The notes under the pieces are model-generated. The model saw only the letters and a program-made list of their open reading frames with translations. It did not search any database and was not told the origin of the DNA. Below are positions 1 through 5,011 of a stretch of 5,011 nt of DNA, piece by piece. The position numbers and the translations under genes were made by a program. How positions within the stretch are numbered: position 1 is the stretch's first letter; every line of letters starts with the position of its first letter. This stretch comes from Sedimenticola sp. GTDB lineage: Bacteria; Pseudomonadota; Gammaproteobacteria; Chromatiales; Chromatiaceae. Where the stretch lies: the NCBI GenBank assembly GCA_027038775.1, contig JALWGP010000086.1:1-5011 (forward strand), given 5' to 3'.

Positions 1-1
1 G

Positions 2-1009
2 GCCGAAAGCAGCACGGCAGCCACCGAAAGCAGCTCCGGTGCCGCAGAAGGTTTCGGCATCGATTGGAGCACCGCGCCCGAACGGGAGATCACCATCTTC
101 TACCCCGGCCAGACCTCCATCGAGTGGGTGCTCAACGGTCGCTATCATGGCGGCGCCCGGCCCTTCTCCCGGGGCGGCGACCGCTGCGTGACCTGCCACG
201 ACAAGGAGACCGCCGACATGGGCAAAAAGATGGTCACCGGCGAAAAGGCCGAACCCACGCCCATACCCGGCAAGCGCCCCGCCATTCCGGTGAAGGTGCA
301 GGCCGCCCACGACGCCGAAAATCTCTATCTGCGCTTCGAATGGGAAGACACCGACCATGTGCCGGTGCCTTTCGTGGACGGCGGCAAGATGGACCCCAAG
401 AACCCCATGAAGATCGCCTTCATGCTGGCCACCGACGAGGTGGAATACGCCGACCGGGCCGGTTGCTGGGGCACCTGCCATCATGATCTACGCTCCATGC
501 CCGACACGCCCGACGAGAAAACCATGGCCGAGAGCCCAGCCGCCAAGATTCTGGACCTCTCCAACGGTGTCACCAAGTACATCAAGGAGAGCCGCACCAA
601 GATCGAGGTGAAGGGACGCCGTGGCAAGAAGCGGGGCGGCTGGGACAAGCTCAAGAGCGCCGAAGAGATCCAGGCCGAGCTGGATGCCGGCCACTTCATG
701 GACCTGCTCCGCTACAACTCGGGCAAGGGCACCACGGAGAACGGCTACGTGCTCGAACAGCGCCACATGAGCGGTGGCGGCGAGTTCGCCGTCAACGCCC
801 GCAAGGAGGGCAACACCTGGATCGTGGAGATGAAGCGCAAGCTGAACACCGGCAAGCCGGGAGACCTCGTCATCGAGCCCGGCAAGCTCTACAACTTCGG
901 CTTCGCCATTCACGACGACTACAGCAACGCCCGCTTCCACCACGTCTCCCTCGGCTACAAGCTGGGGCTGGACAACGAGGAGGCGGAGATCAACGCCGTA
1001 GCCAAGTAA
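2..1009 (+). CDS. EB_dh-type multiheme c-type cytochrome, 3' part (5' end outside window)
   Basis: Probable periplasmic electron-transfer cytochrome. The frame is open from the window edge to the TAA at 1007-1009, giving 335 visible residues. The first in-frame start-like codon (GTG at 128) lies inside conserved sequence, so the true start is upstream. Visible order: a Ser/Ala/Thr-rich linker (residues 1-17), a canonical heme c motif CVTCH (62-66), an unusual CX3CH motif CWGTCH (155-160), and a C-terminal region with FAIHDD (301-306) followed by FHHVSLGY (from 312). That C-terminal pattern resembles the heme-binding domain family shared by ethylbenzene dehydrogenase gamma subunits and related cytochromes (EB_dh). 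The linker suggests a further N-terminal domain or membrane anchor, for example a NapC/NirT-like part, which I cannot see. A terminator-like palindrome follows 18 bp after the stop. Its position before a cupredoxin and nirC suggests electron supply to nitrite reduction; this is inference. The cytochrome assignment is firm, the specific role is not. Confidence 0.8.
   Translation, partial: AESSTAATESSSGAAEGFGIDWSTAPEREITIFYPGQTSIEWVLNGRYHGGARPFSRGGDRCVTCHDKETADMGKKMVTGEKAEPTPIPGKRPAIPVKVQAAHDAENLYLRFEWEDTDHVPVPFVDGGKMDPKNPMKIAFMLATDEVEYADRAGCWGTCHHDLRSMPDTPDEKTMAESPAAKILDLSNGVTKYIKESRTKIEVKGRRGKKRGGWDKLKSAEEIQAELDAGHFMDLLRYNSGKGTTENGYVLEQRHMSGGGEFAVNARKEGNTWIVEMKRKLNTGKPGDLVIEPGKLYNFGFAIHDDYSNARFHHVSLGYKLGLDNEEAEINAVAK
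3..34 (+). repeat. Short in-frame direct repeat in cytochrome linker
   Basis: The 11-mer CCGAAAGCAGC occurs at 3-13 and again at 24-34, a period of 21 bp (seven codons). It encodes part of the Ser/Ala/Thr-rich linker of the EB_dh cytochrome. The period is a multiple of three, so gain or loss of a unit would keep the frame. Two copies are seen; more may lie upstream of the window. Confidence 0.4.
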
Positions 1010-1027
1010 CCCTCGTCATCCCGCTCC

Positions 1028-1065
1028 AACGGCCGGCAGCCCGCGGGCTGCCGGCCGTTGTTTTA
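1028..1065 (+). terminator. Rho-independent terminator after the EB_dh cytochrome gene
   Basis: Positions 1028-1059 are a perfect 32-bp palindrome, with half-site AACGGCCGGCAGCCCG. It folds as a stem of about 14 bp with a four-base CGCG loop. The sequence G-TTTT-A-TT follows directly on the + strand. It lies 18 bp after the cytochrome stop codon. The U-run is short and interrupted, but the stem is very GC-rich. No A-run precedes it, so it is not obviously bidirectional. Confidence 0.75.
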
Positions 1066-1085
1066 TTGGTCCACCGGTATAAAAT
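1058..1085 (+). promoter_or_regulatory. Possible sigma70-type promoter for the cupredoxin gene
   Basis: TTGTTT (1058-1063) and TAAAAT (1080-1085, within TATAAAAT) are separated by 16 bp. This is the only AT-rich patch between the terminator and the cupredoxin start at 1123, leaving a leader of roughly 30 nt. The proposed -35 overlaps the last two bases of the terminator stem and its T-run. No FNR-type box is visible here. Motif match only. Confidence 0.4.
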
Positions 1086-1122
1086 TCGGAACGAAAGGAA
1101 AACCGGGCAAGGAGAAATCAAC

Positions 1123-1452
1123 ATGAAATCACTCGCCATCTCCGGTGTGGCCGCACTGCTGCTCCTGGTGGCTGGCACGGCCACGGCCGAAACGTCGAAG
1201 GTCACCGAAGTAACGATCTACAAGTTCCAGTTCGATCCCCGGGAGGTGACCATTCCCGTGGGCGGAAAGGTGCGCTGGGTGAACCGGGAGAAGCGGCAGT
1301 ACCACAGCGTCTGGTTCGAGAAGCTGGGAGAACCGGAGCCGGACTACCTGTTCCCGGGCGACGTCTACGAGAGGACCTTCGACAAGGCGGGAGACTTCCC
1401 CTACCGGTGCGGCCCCCACCCGGAAATGACCGGCATCGTGCACGTCCGATGA
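1123..1452 (+). CDS. Exported amicyanin/plastocyanin-like cupredoxin (type 1 copper protein)
   Basis: Small periplasmic blue copper protein of 109 aa, expected to shuttle single electrons. The start is the ATG at 1123, preceded by AAGGAG (1109-1114) at 8 nt spacing. A longer reading from TTG 1066 would place 19 charged residues before the signal peptide and is rejected. Residues 1-22 form a signal peptide with a likely ATA cleavage site before Glu23. Type 1 copper ligands are all present: His61 (QYHSV) and Cys96, His99 and Met102 in CGPHPEM. The Cys-X2-His-X2-Met loop is short, as in amicyanin; plastocyanin has a longer loop. The gene sits between an EB_dh-type cytochrome and nirC, so it may carry electrons to cytochrome cd1 nitrite reductase or take them from the cytochrome. 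That partner assignment is inference. No terminator follows, so read-through into nirC is possible. Confidence 0.88.
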   Translation: MKSLAISGVAALLLLVAGTATAETSKVTEVTIYKFQFDPREVTIPVGGKVRWVNREKRQYHSVWFEKLGEPEPDYLFPGDVYERTFDKAGDFPYRCGPHPEMTGIVHVR

Positions 1453-1497
1453 AGCCACCCGAGAGGGGGGCGAATCGTCCGGGAGAATGGAATCCAA

Positions 1498-1511
1498 TTG
1501 ACCTCCGTCAA
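1498..1511 (+). promoter_or_regulatory. FNR/DNR/NNR-type operator upstream of nirC
   Basis: TTGAC-CTCC-GTCAA is a perfect 5+5 inverted repeat with a 4-bp spacer. It differs from the FNR consensus (TTGAT-N4-ATCAA) by one base in each half. It lies 66 bp before the nirC start in an intergenic region. Crp/FNR-family regulators (FNR/ANR for low oxygen, DNR/NNR for nitric oxide) typically control denitrification genes through such sites. The sequence alone cannot say which regulator binds. Confidence 0.8.
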
Positions 1512-1533
1512 GGCCGCCCGGGACGGGCGCGGC

Positions 1534-1539
1534 TACCCT
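1534..1539 (+). promoter_or_regulatory. Candidate -10 element of the nirC promoter
   Basis: TACCCT keeps the key T-A---T positions of a -10 box. It would place transcription start near 1546, so the centre of the FNR-type site (1504.5) falls at about -41.5. This is the classic position for class II activation. No -35 hexamer lies at the right distance, as expected for an activator-dependent promoter. The hexamer alone is weak; the spacing is the main support. Confidence 0.5.
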
Positions 1540-1577
1540 GAGCCCATAGTTTTCAATCACTTGGAGCCAGGGGTTCA

Positions 1578-1907
1578 ATGGCAAGAATCCGCCTGATTCT
1601 GTTGCCTCTACTGCTCTCCATGACAGGGCTCTCCCTGGCATCGGCGGCCGAGCCCACGCCCGGACGGCAGGCCGAGCTCATCCATCTCCTGCGCCACGAC
1701 TGCGGCTCCTGCCACGGTATGCGCCTGCAGGGAGGACTGGGGCCACCGCTCACTCCCGATCGACTGGAGACGCTGAGCAGCGAGCAGCTCAGCGCCACCA
1801 TCCTGCACGGGCGGCCGGGCACGCCCATGCCCCCCTGGCGCCCCTTCCTCACCCGTGAGGAGGCGCTCTGGCTGGCCCGCCAGCTCAAGGGCGGGGTGGC
1901 CCGATGA
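1578..1907 (+). CDS. nirC: NirC, periplasmic monoheme cytochrome c of the nir cluster
   Basis: Small class I cytochrome c of 109 aa. A hydrophobic signal peptide spans residues 1-24 with a likely cleavage near ASAA/E. The heme c attachment motif is CGSCH (42-46), with His46 as proximal ligand. Met84 in GTPMPPW is the likely distal ligand, followed by a C-terminal helix (about 92-104). Family knowledge: NirC accompanies nirF in cd1 nitrite reductase clusters and is implicated in electron transfer to NirS or in heme d1 maturation; its exact role is debated. Start at ATG 1578 has AGGGG at 1569-1573 (4 nt) and GGAG at 1563-1566 (11 nt) upstream, both off optimal spacing. The gene is the first after the FNR-type promoter and its stop overlaps the nirF start (ATGA). 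NirM-like cytochrome c551 is less likely given size and position next to nirF. Confidence 0.87.
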   Translation: MARIRLILLPLLLSMTGLSLASAAEPTPGRQAELIHLLRHDCGSCHGMRLQGGLGPPLTPDRLETLSSEQLSATILHGRPGTPMPPWRPFLTREEALWLARQLKGGVAR

Positions 1908-3079
1908 GGGCGCTGCTGCTCTCTCTCCTGCTGCTGCTTCAAGGCGCCGCCACGGCCGCCGACTGTGAGCTGCGTGGCACCGGGGACCTGGGGCTGGTGA
2001 TCGAGCGTGCCTCGGGTTCGCTGCAGGTGCTGGACACCACCACCCACAGGGCGCTGTTCCGCGTGGAGGGGCTGGGTGATCTCTCCCACGCCTCGGCGGT
2101 CTACTCCCGGGACGAACGCTACGCCTACATCTTCGGCCGTGACGGCGGCCTCACCAAGGTGGACATCCTCTGCGGCAGGGTGGTGAAGCGCATCGTGCAG
2201 GGGGGCAACAGCATCGGCGGCGCCATCTCCCAGGACGGGCGCCTGGTCGCCGTCTCCAACTACGAGCCCGGCGGCGTCAAGGTCTTCTCCGCCGAGGATC
2301 TCTCGCTGGTGGCCGACATCCCCGCCACCCGTACCGACAAGGGCAAGGGCTCCAAGACGGTGGGGCTGGTGGACGCACCGGGGCAGCGCTTCGTCTTCAG
2401 TCTTTACGACACCGGCGAAATCTGGATCCTTGGCATGAAGGATCCCGCCCACCCGAAGCTGACGAAGTTCACGGGCATCGGCCGCCTGCCCTACGACGGC
2501 CTGGTCACCCCCGACGGCCGCCACTACATCGCCGGGCTCTTCGGCGAGGACGGGCTGGCCATGCTCGACCTGTGGCACCCGGAAAAGGGGGTGCGACGCA
2601 TCCTGGACCACTACGGCAAGGGCGAACAGAAGCTTCCGGTCTACAAGATGCCCCACCTGGAGGGGTGGGCCATCGCCGGCGATCGCGCCTTCTTTCCCGC
2701 CGTGGGCCGCCACGAGGTGCTGGTGATGGACATGGAGAACTGGCAGGAGGTGGGCCGCATCCCGGTACACGGCCAGCCGGTCTTCGTCATGGCCCGGCCT
2801 GACGGACGCCAGCTCTGGGTCAATTTCGCCTTTCCGAACAACGATACCGTGCAGGTGATCGACAGCGAGAGCCTGGAGATCATCAAGACCCTGAAGACCG
2901 GCAAGGGTACCCTCCACATGGAGTTCACCCCGCGCGGCGAGGAGGTGTGGATCTCGGTGCGGGACAAGGACGAGATCCAGATCTACGACACCGACACCCA
3001 GGCGTTGAAGGGCCGCATCCCGGCAAAGAAACCCAGCGGCATCTTCTTCACCGACCGCGCCCACAAGACAGGACTATGA
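1904..3079 (+). CDS. nirF: NirF, heme d1 biosynthesis beta-propeller protein
   Basis: 391-aa protein of the NirF family, related to the d1-binding beta-propeller of NirS and NirN. It acts in a late step converting didecarboxysiroheme to heme d1; family work shows binding of d1-type tetrapyrroles, but the precise reaction is unsettled. The N-terminus (residues 1-19) is a signal-like hydrophobic segment ending ATAA. The mature part begins with the characteristic GTGDLGLVIERASG (25-38), then LSHAS with His62, followed by repeated propeller strands with D-T and PDGR-type turns through the C-terminus. Cys21 lies just after the hydrophobic segment but is preceded by AAD, a poor lipobox, so a soluble periplasmic form looks more likely than a lipoprotein. 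The start ATG overlaps the nirC stop by 4 bp, indicating translational coupling; the stop overlaps or abuts nirD. Length and motifs fit an intact gene. Confidence 0.93.
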   Translation: MRALLLSLLLLLQGAATAADCELRGTGDLGLVIERASGSLQVLDTTTHRALFRVEGLGDLSHASAVYSRDERYAYIFGRDGGLTKVDILCGRVVKRIVQGGNSIGGAISQDGRLVAVSNYEPGGVKVFSAEDLSLVADIPATRTDKGKGSKTVGLVDAPGQRFVFSLYDTGEIWILGMKDPAHPKLTKFTGIGRLPYDGLVTPDGRHYIAGLFGEDGLAMLDLWHPEKGVRRILDHYGKGEQKLPVYKMPHLEGWAIAGDRAFFPAVGRHEVLVMDMENWQEVGRIPVHGQPVFVMARPDGRQLWVNFAFPNNDTVQVIDSESLEIIKTLKTGKGTLHMEFTPRGEEVWISVRDKDEIQIYDTDTQALKGRIPAKKPSGIFFTDRAHKTGL

Positions 3080-3081
3080 CC

Positions 3082-3591
3082 ATGGCCACCCCGCTTCCCG
3101 TCCAGAAACGCTACCTGCGCAAGCCCTCGGTGGAACCGCCGCAGCTCACCGAGCTGGAGAAGCGGCTGCTCAACGCCTGGCAGAAGGGCTTTCCCCTGGT
3201 GCCCCGCCCCTACGCCGAGATCGCCCGCAGGCTGGGCACCAGCGAGGCGCTGGTGCTGACCATCCTGGAGAAGCTCCAGGAGGAGGGCCTCATCAGCCGG
3301 GTAGGGCCGGTCTTCACCCCGCGCAGGGTGGGAGTGAGCACCCTGGCCGCCATGTCGGTGCCCGAAGAGGAGCTGGAGCGGGTGGCCGCCATCGTCAGCA
3401 GTTACGAGGAGGTGAACCACAACTACGAGCGGGAACACCATTTCAACCTCTGGTTCGTGGTCACCGCCCCCGACGAGGCGCAGCTGCGCCAGGTGATCGA
3501 GGAGCTGGAGGCGCGCACCGGCCACCCCGTGATGGACCTGCCCCTGGAGCAGCAGTACCACATCGACCTGGGGTTCCCGCTGTGGTGTTGA
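3082..3591 (+). CDS. nirD: NirD, siroheme decarboxylase subunit
   Basis: 169-aa Lrp/AsnC-like protein of the NirD/L/G/H (AhbA/B-related) family. The complex removes the two acetate carboxyl groups of siroheme at C12 and C18 to give 12,18-didecarboxysiroheme, the first dedicated step to heme d1, in the cytoplasm. An N-terminal extension (1-22) precedes a winged-helix-type segment (about 23-75, ending GLISRVGPVF). The RAM-like ligand domain carries the D/G-type motif HNYERE (113-118) then FNLWFVV (121-127), and ends with HIDLGFPL. ATG 3082 is chosen because AGGA (3070-3073) lies 8 nt upstream. The alternative ATG 3076 adds two residues and overlaps the nirF stop as ATGA, but leaves only 2 nt from that AGGA. 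The 3' end overlaps nirL by 10 bp. The D identity rests on motif type, position directly after nirF and the adjacent nirL. Confidence 0.9.
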   Translation: MATPLPVQKRYLRKPSVEPPQLTELEKRLLNAWQKGFPLVPRPYAEIARRLGTSEALVLTILEKLQEEGLISRVGPVFTPRRVGVSTLAAMSVPEEELERVAAIVSSYEEVNHNYEREHHFNLWFVVTAPDEAQLRQVIEELEARTGHPVMDLPLEQQYHIDLGFPLWC

Positions 3592-4058
3592 ACGAGAGCG
3601 ACAGCCGGCTCATCGCCGCCATCCAGGACGGGCTGCCGCTGAGCGCCCGTCCCTGGGCCGAGGTGGGCGAGCGCATCGGCATGGACGAGGGCGAGGTGAT
3701 CCGGCGGGTGAAGGCGCTGCAGGAGCAGGGCTACATCAAGCGCTTCGGGCTGGTGGTACGTCACCACGAGCTGGGTTACAACGCCAACGCCATGGTGGTG
3801 TGGGACGTGCCCGACGAACGGGTCGCCGAGGTGGGCGAGGCCCTGGGCCGGCAGCGCTGCGTCACCCTCTGCTACCAGCGCCCCCGCCGCCTGCCCCACT
3901 GGCCCTACAACCTCTTCTGCATGATCCACGGCAAGGACCGGCAGCGGGTGCTGGACTACATCGACCAGGTCACCGAAGAACTCGGTTTGCAGGAGATTCC
4001 CAGGGAGGTACTCTTCAGCGGGCGGCGGTTCAAGCAGCGGGGGGCGAAATACCGTTGA
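3582..4058 (+). CDS. nirL: NirL, siroheme decarboxylase subunit
   Basis: 158-aa Lrp/AsnC-like partner of NirD. Helix-turn-helix-like part at about 5-56 (ending GYIKRFG), then the ligand domain with VVWDVP (72-77) and the L/H-type motif CYQRPRRLPHWPYNLF (97-112) running into MIHG. This motif replaces the HNY...NLWFV motif of NirD and NirG, and some bacteria carry NirD and NirL as one fused polypeptide. The start is GTG 3582, with GGGG (3570-3573) 8 nt upstream inside nirD. GTG 3585 and TTG 3588 (the latter overlapping the nirD TGA as TTGA) are alternatives that change only one or two residues. The overlap with nirD implies translational coupling and a 1:1 complex. NirH would be the other reading of this motif; gene order favours NirL. 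Confidence 0.88.
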   Translation: MVLNESDSRLIAAIQDGLPLSARPWAEVGERIGMDEGEVIRRVKALQEQGYIKRFGLVVRHHELGYNANAMVVWDVPDERVAEVGEALGRQRCVTLCYQRPRRLPHWPYNLFCMIHGKDRQRVLDYIDQVTEELGLQEIPREVLFSGRRFKQRGAKYR

Positions 4059-4111
4059 TTCGAAGCGCTGCCCCCGGTAGCCCAGGTGGCGCTGGCCGAT
4101 CCGGGGTGACA

Positions 4112-4555
4112 ATGGACGATATCGACCGCCAGATCATCAACCGCCTCCAGGGCGGTTTTCCCATCTGCGAGCATCCCTACCGGGAGGCCGCGGCGGAGCT
4201 GGGCATCCGCGAGGAGGAACTCATCCGGCGCCTGCAGAAACTGCTGGACGACGGGCTGCTGAGCCGCTTCGGCCCCATGTACCACGCGGAGAAGCTAGGC
4301 GGCGGCCTGAGCCTCTGCGCCATGGCCATTCCCGAGGAAAGGTTCGACCAGGTGGCGGAGCAGGTGAACGCCTTTCCCGAGGTGGCCCACAACTACGCCC
4401 GCGACCACAAGCTCAACATGTGGTTCGTGCTGGCCACCGAGACCCCGGAACGCATCGACGAGGTGCTGGCGGAGATCGAGGCGGCCACCGGCTACAAGGT
4501 CTACAACATGCCCAAGCAGGAGGAGTTCTATGTCGGCCTCAGGTTCGAACTGTAG
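4112..4555 (+). CDS. nirG: NirG, siroheme decarboxylase subunit
   Basis: 147-aa Lrp/AsnC-like protein, a second D/G-type member of the siroheme decarboxylase family. It begins directly with the helix-turn-helix-like part (MDDIDRQIINRLQGGFP...GLLSRFG, 1-54) and lacks the N-terminal extension seen in NirD. The ligand domain carries HNYARDH (93-99) then LNMWFVL (101-107), and ends FYVGLRFEL. It is expected to act with NirH, as NirD acts with NirL, in siroheme decarboxylation; why two pairs are kept is not settled. ATG 4112 is preceded by GGGG (4103-4106, 5 nt), continuing as GGTGA. GTG 4106 is a weaker alternative. It lies 53 bp after nirL with no terminator. The frame is open well upstream, but the conserved fold begins at this Met. 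Confidence 0.88.
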   Translation: MDDIDRQIINRLQGGFPICEHPYREAAAELGIREEELIRRLQKLLDDGLLSRFGPMYHAEKLGGGLSLCAMAIPEERFDQVAEQVNAFPEVAHNYARDHKLNMWFVLATETPERIDEVLAEIEAATGYKVYNMPKQEEFYVGLRFEL

Positions 4556-4556
4556 G

Positions 4557-4574
4557 CGCGGCGCCTCCGCCGCG
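4557..4574 (+). other. GC-rich hairpin after nirG
   Basis: CGCGGCG and CGCCGCG form a perfect 7-bp stem around a CCTC loop, starting two bases after the nirG stop codon. The following bases (AATGTTCTTG) contain no real T-run, so this is not a convincing intrinsic terminator. It could stabilise the 3' end of the upstream message or attenuate transcription into nirH. Confidence 0.45.
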
Positions 4575-4589
4575 AATGTTCTTGCGTTC

Positions 4590-4604
4590 GGCCCGGGGCG
4601 GGCC
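4590..4604 (+). other. Second GC-rich hairpin in the nirG-nirH gap
   Basis: GGCCCG and CGGGCC form a 6-bp stem around a GGG loop. An overlapping alternative pairs GGGGC (4595-4599) with the downstream GCCCC. No T-run follows. With the hairpin at 4557-4574 it makes this 108-bp gap the most structured non-coding stretch in the biosynthetic part of the window. Confidence 0.35.
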
Positions 4605-4628
4605 TCCTGCCCCATTCGCATCCCGGGA

Positions 4629-4657
4629 TTGACTCGTGAATTTTCCCATGCCAGCCT
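4629..4657 (+). promoter_or_regulatory. Weak candidate internal promoter before nirH
   Basis: TTGACT (4629-4634) is a near-consensus -35 hexamer. At 17 bp spacing the -10 position reads CAGCCT (4652-4657), which matches only at two positions. If real, transcription would start very near or at the nirH ATG. The TTGAC also looks like half of an FNR site, but the second half is missing. Low support. Confidence 0.2.
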
Positions 4658-4663
4658 GATTCC

Positions 4664-5011
4664 ATGATCGACTCCCTCGACCGCGCCATCATTCATGCCA
4701 CCCAGGCCGGCCTCCCCCTGGTGCCCGAGCCCTACGCGGCCGTGGCCGCGCAGGTGGGCGCGGAGCCGGAGGAGGTGATGCGGCGCATGCAGCGCATGCT
4801 GGAGGCAGGCGTCATCCGCCGCATCGGCGCGGTGCCCAACCACTACGCCCTGGGCTTCCGCGGCAACGGCATGAGCGTGTGGGACGTGCCCGACCGGAAA
4901 ATCCGCCACTACGGGCGCCTCATCGGCGAACTGGACTTCGTCAGCCACGCCTACCATCGCCCCCGCCACCTTCCCCACTGGCCCTACAACCTCTTCGCCA
5001 TGGTGCACGGC
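4664..5011 (+). CDS. nirH: NirH, siroheme decarboxylase subunit (3' end outside window)
   Basis: First 116 residues of an Lrp/AsnC-like protein of the L/H type, fourth siroheme decarboxylase paralogue in the cluster. Visible: helix-turn-helix-like part (1-55, ending GVIRRIG), then VPNHYALGFRGNGMSVWDVP (57-76), a stretch typical of NirH. After it come FVSHAYHRPRHLPHWPYNLF (92-111) and MVHG, where the window ends. Compared with NirL the motif has Ala96/His98 where NirL has Cys97/Gln99. ATG 4664 is the only plausible start: an in-frame TGA lies at 4637-4639 and no other start codon follows it. No Shine-Dalgarno sequence is visible upstream (AGCCTGATTCC), unlike the other genes here. It follows nirG by 108 bp with no strong terminator, so it is probably in the same operon. 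Confidence 0.88.
   Translation, partial: MIDSLDRAIIHATQAGLPLVPEPYAAVAAQVGAEPEEVMRRMQRMLEAGVIRRIGAVPNHYALGFRGNGMSVWDVPDRKIRHYGRLIGELDFVSHAYHRPRHLPHWPYNLFAMVHG

Noticed and set aside
128..1009. GTG 128 as the start of the cytochrome gene
   Set aside because: The frame stays open upstream to the window edge, the residues before it (FYPGQTSIEW) look like structured protein, and no ribosome binding site or signal peptide precedes it.
1510..1535. Inverted repeat GCCCG...CGGGC between the FNR-type site and the -10 element
   Set aside because: The stem is only 5-6 bp with a 3-base loop in very GC-rich DNA and no T-run, as expected by chance at this composition.
1553..3064. Long antisense open frame (503 codons) on the - strand
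   Set aside because: It is the opposite-strand shadow of nirC and nirF in GC-rich DNA. Its translation is low in recognisable motifs and rich in repeated H, G, V and L, whereas both + strand genes match known families over their full length.
2947..3591. Longer NirD starting inside nirF
   Set aside because: It would add over 40 Gly/His/Pro-rich residues that are simply nirF read out of frame. ATG 3082 (or 3076) has the expected position and a ribosome binding site.
3800..4555. Longer NirG starting inside nirL
   Set aside because: The extra 104 residues are Arg/Pro/Gly-rich out-of-frame nirL sequence. The conserved fold starts at ATG 4112, which has a ribosome binding site.
4629..4642. Second FNR-type box before nirH
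   Set aside because: Only the left half (TTGAC) fits; the right half reads GAATT instead of GTCAA or ATCAA, so dyad symmetry is lost.
1..5011. CRISPR arrays, insertion sequences, tRNA or rRNA genes, attachment sites
   Set aside because: No spaced repeat array, transposase-like frame, terminal inverted repeats or structural RNA signature was seen; the window is almost fully occupied by the seven genes.

Overview
This window is a GC-rich, densely coding stretch of a bacterial chromosome. All seven genes lie on the + strand. It holds most of a heme d1 biosynthesis cluster, which makes the cofactor of cytochrome cd1 nitrite reductase (NirS). The GC-rich codon use, the order nirC-nirF-nirD-nirL-nirG-nirH and the FNR-type operator suggest a denitrifying proteobacterium, probably gamma- or betaproteobacterial. 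That placement is inference; no taxonomic marker is present.

Layout. Positions 2-1009 hold the 3' part of a periplasmic multiheme c-type cytochrome with an ethylbenzene-dehydrogenase-like (EB_dh) heme-binding region. It ends at a 32-bp perfect palindrome that looks like an intrinsic terminator (1028-1065). Positions 1123-1452 encode a small exported amicyanin/plastocyanin-like blue copper protein with its own ribosome binding site. The 125-bp gap after it carries a symmetric FNR/DNR-type site (1498-1511). A weak -10 hexamer lies at the spacing expected for a class II activated promoter.

The biosynthetic operon starts at 1578. It runs nirC (monoheme cytochrome c), nirF (beta-propeller d1-synthesis protein), nirD, nirL, nirG and nirH (cut off by the window end). 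nirC/nirF overlap by 4 bp, nirF/nirD by 4 bp or abut, and nirD/nirL overlap by 10 bp, so this front half is tightly coupled. nirL/nirG are 53 bp apart and nirG/nirH 108 bp apart; the latter gap holds hairpins and no obvious ribosome binding site for nirH.

How the genes work together. NirD, NirL, NirG and NirH are Lrp/AsnC-like siroheme decarboxylase subunits that make 12,18-didecarboxysiroheme. NirF acts later in conversion to heme d1. NirC is a small periplasmic cytochrome implicated in electron transfer around NirS or d1 maturation. The upstream cytochrome and cupredoxin are plausible electron carriers to the reductase, but their role here is inferred from position. I did not find a clearly undescribed system. 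The least standard elements are the EB_dh-type cytochrome and cupredoxin next to nirC, and a CX3CH heme motif.
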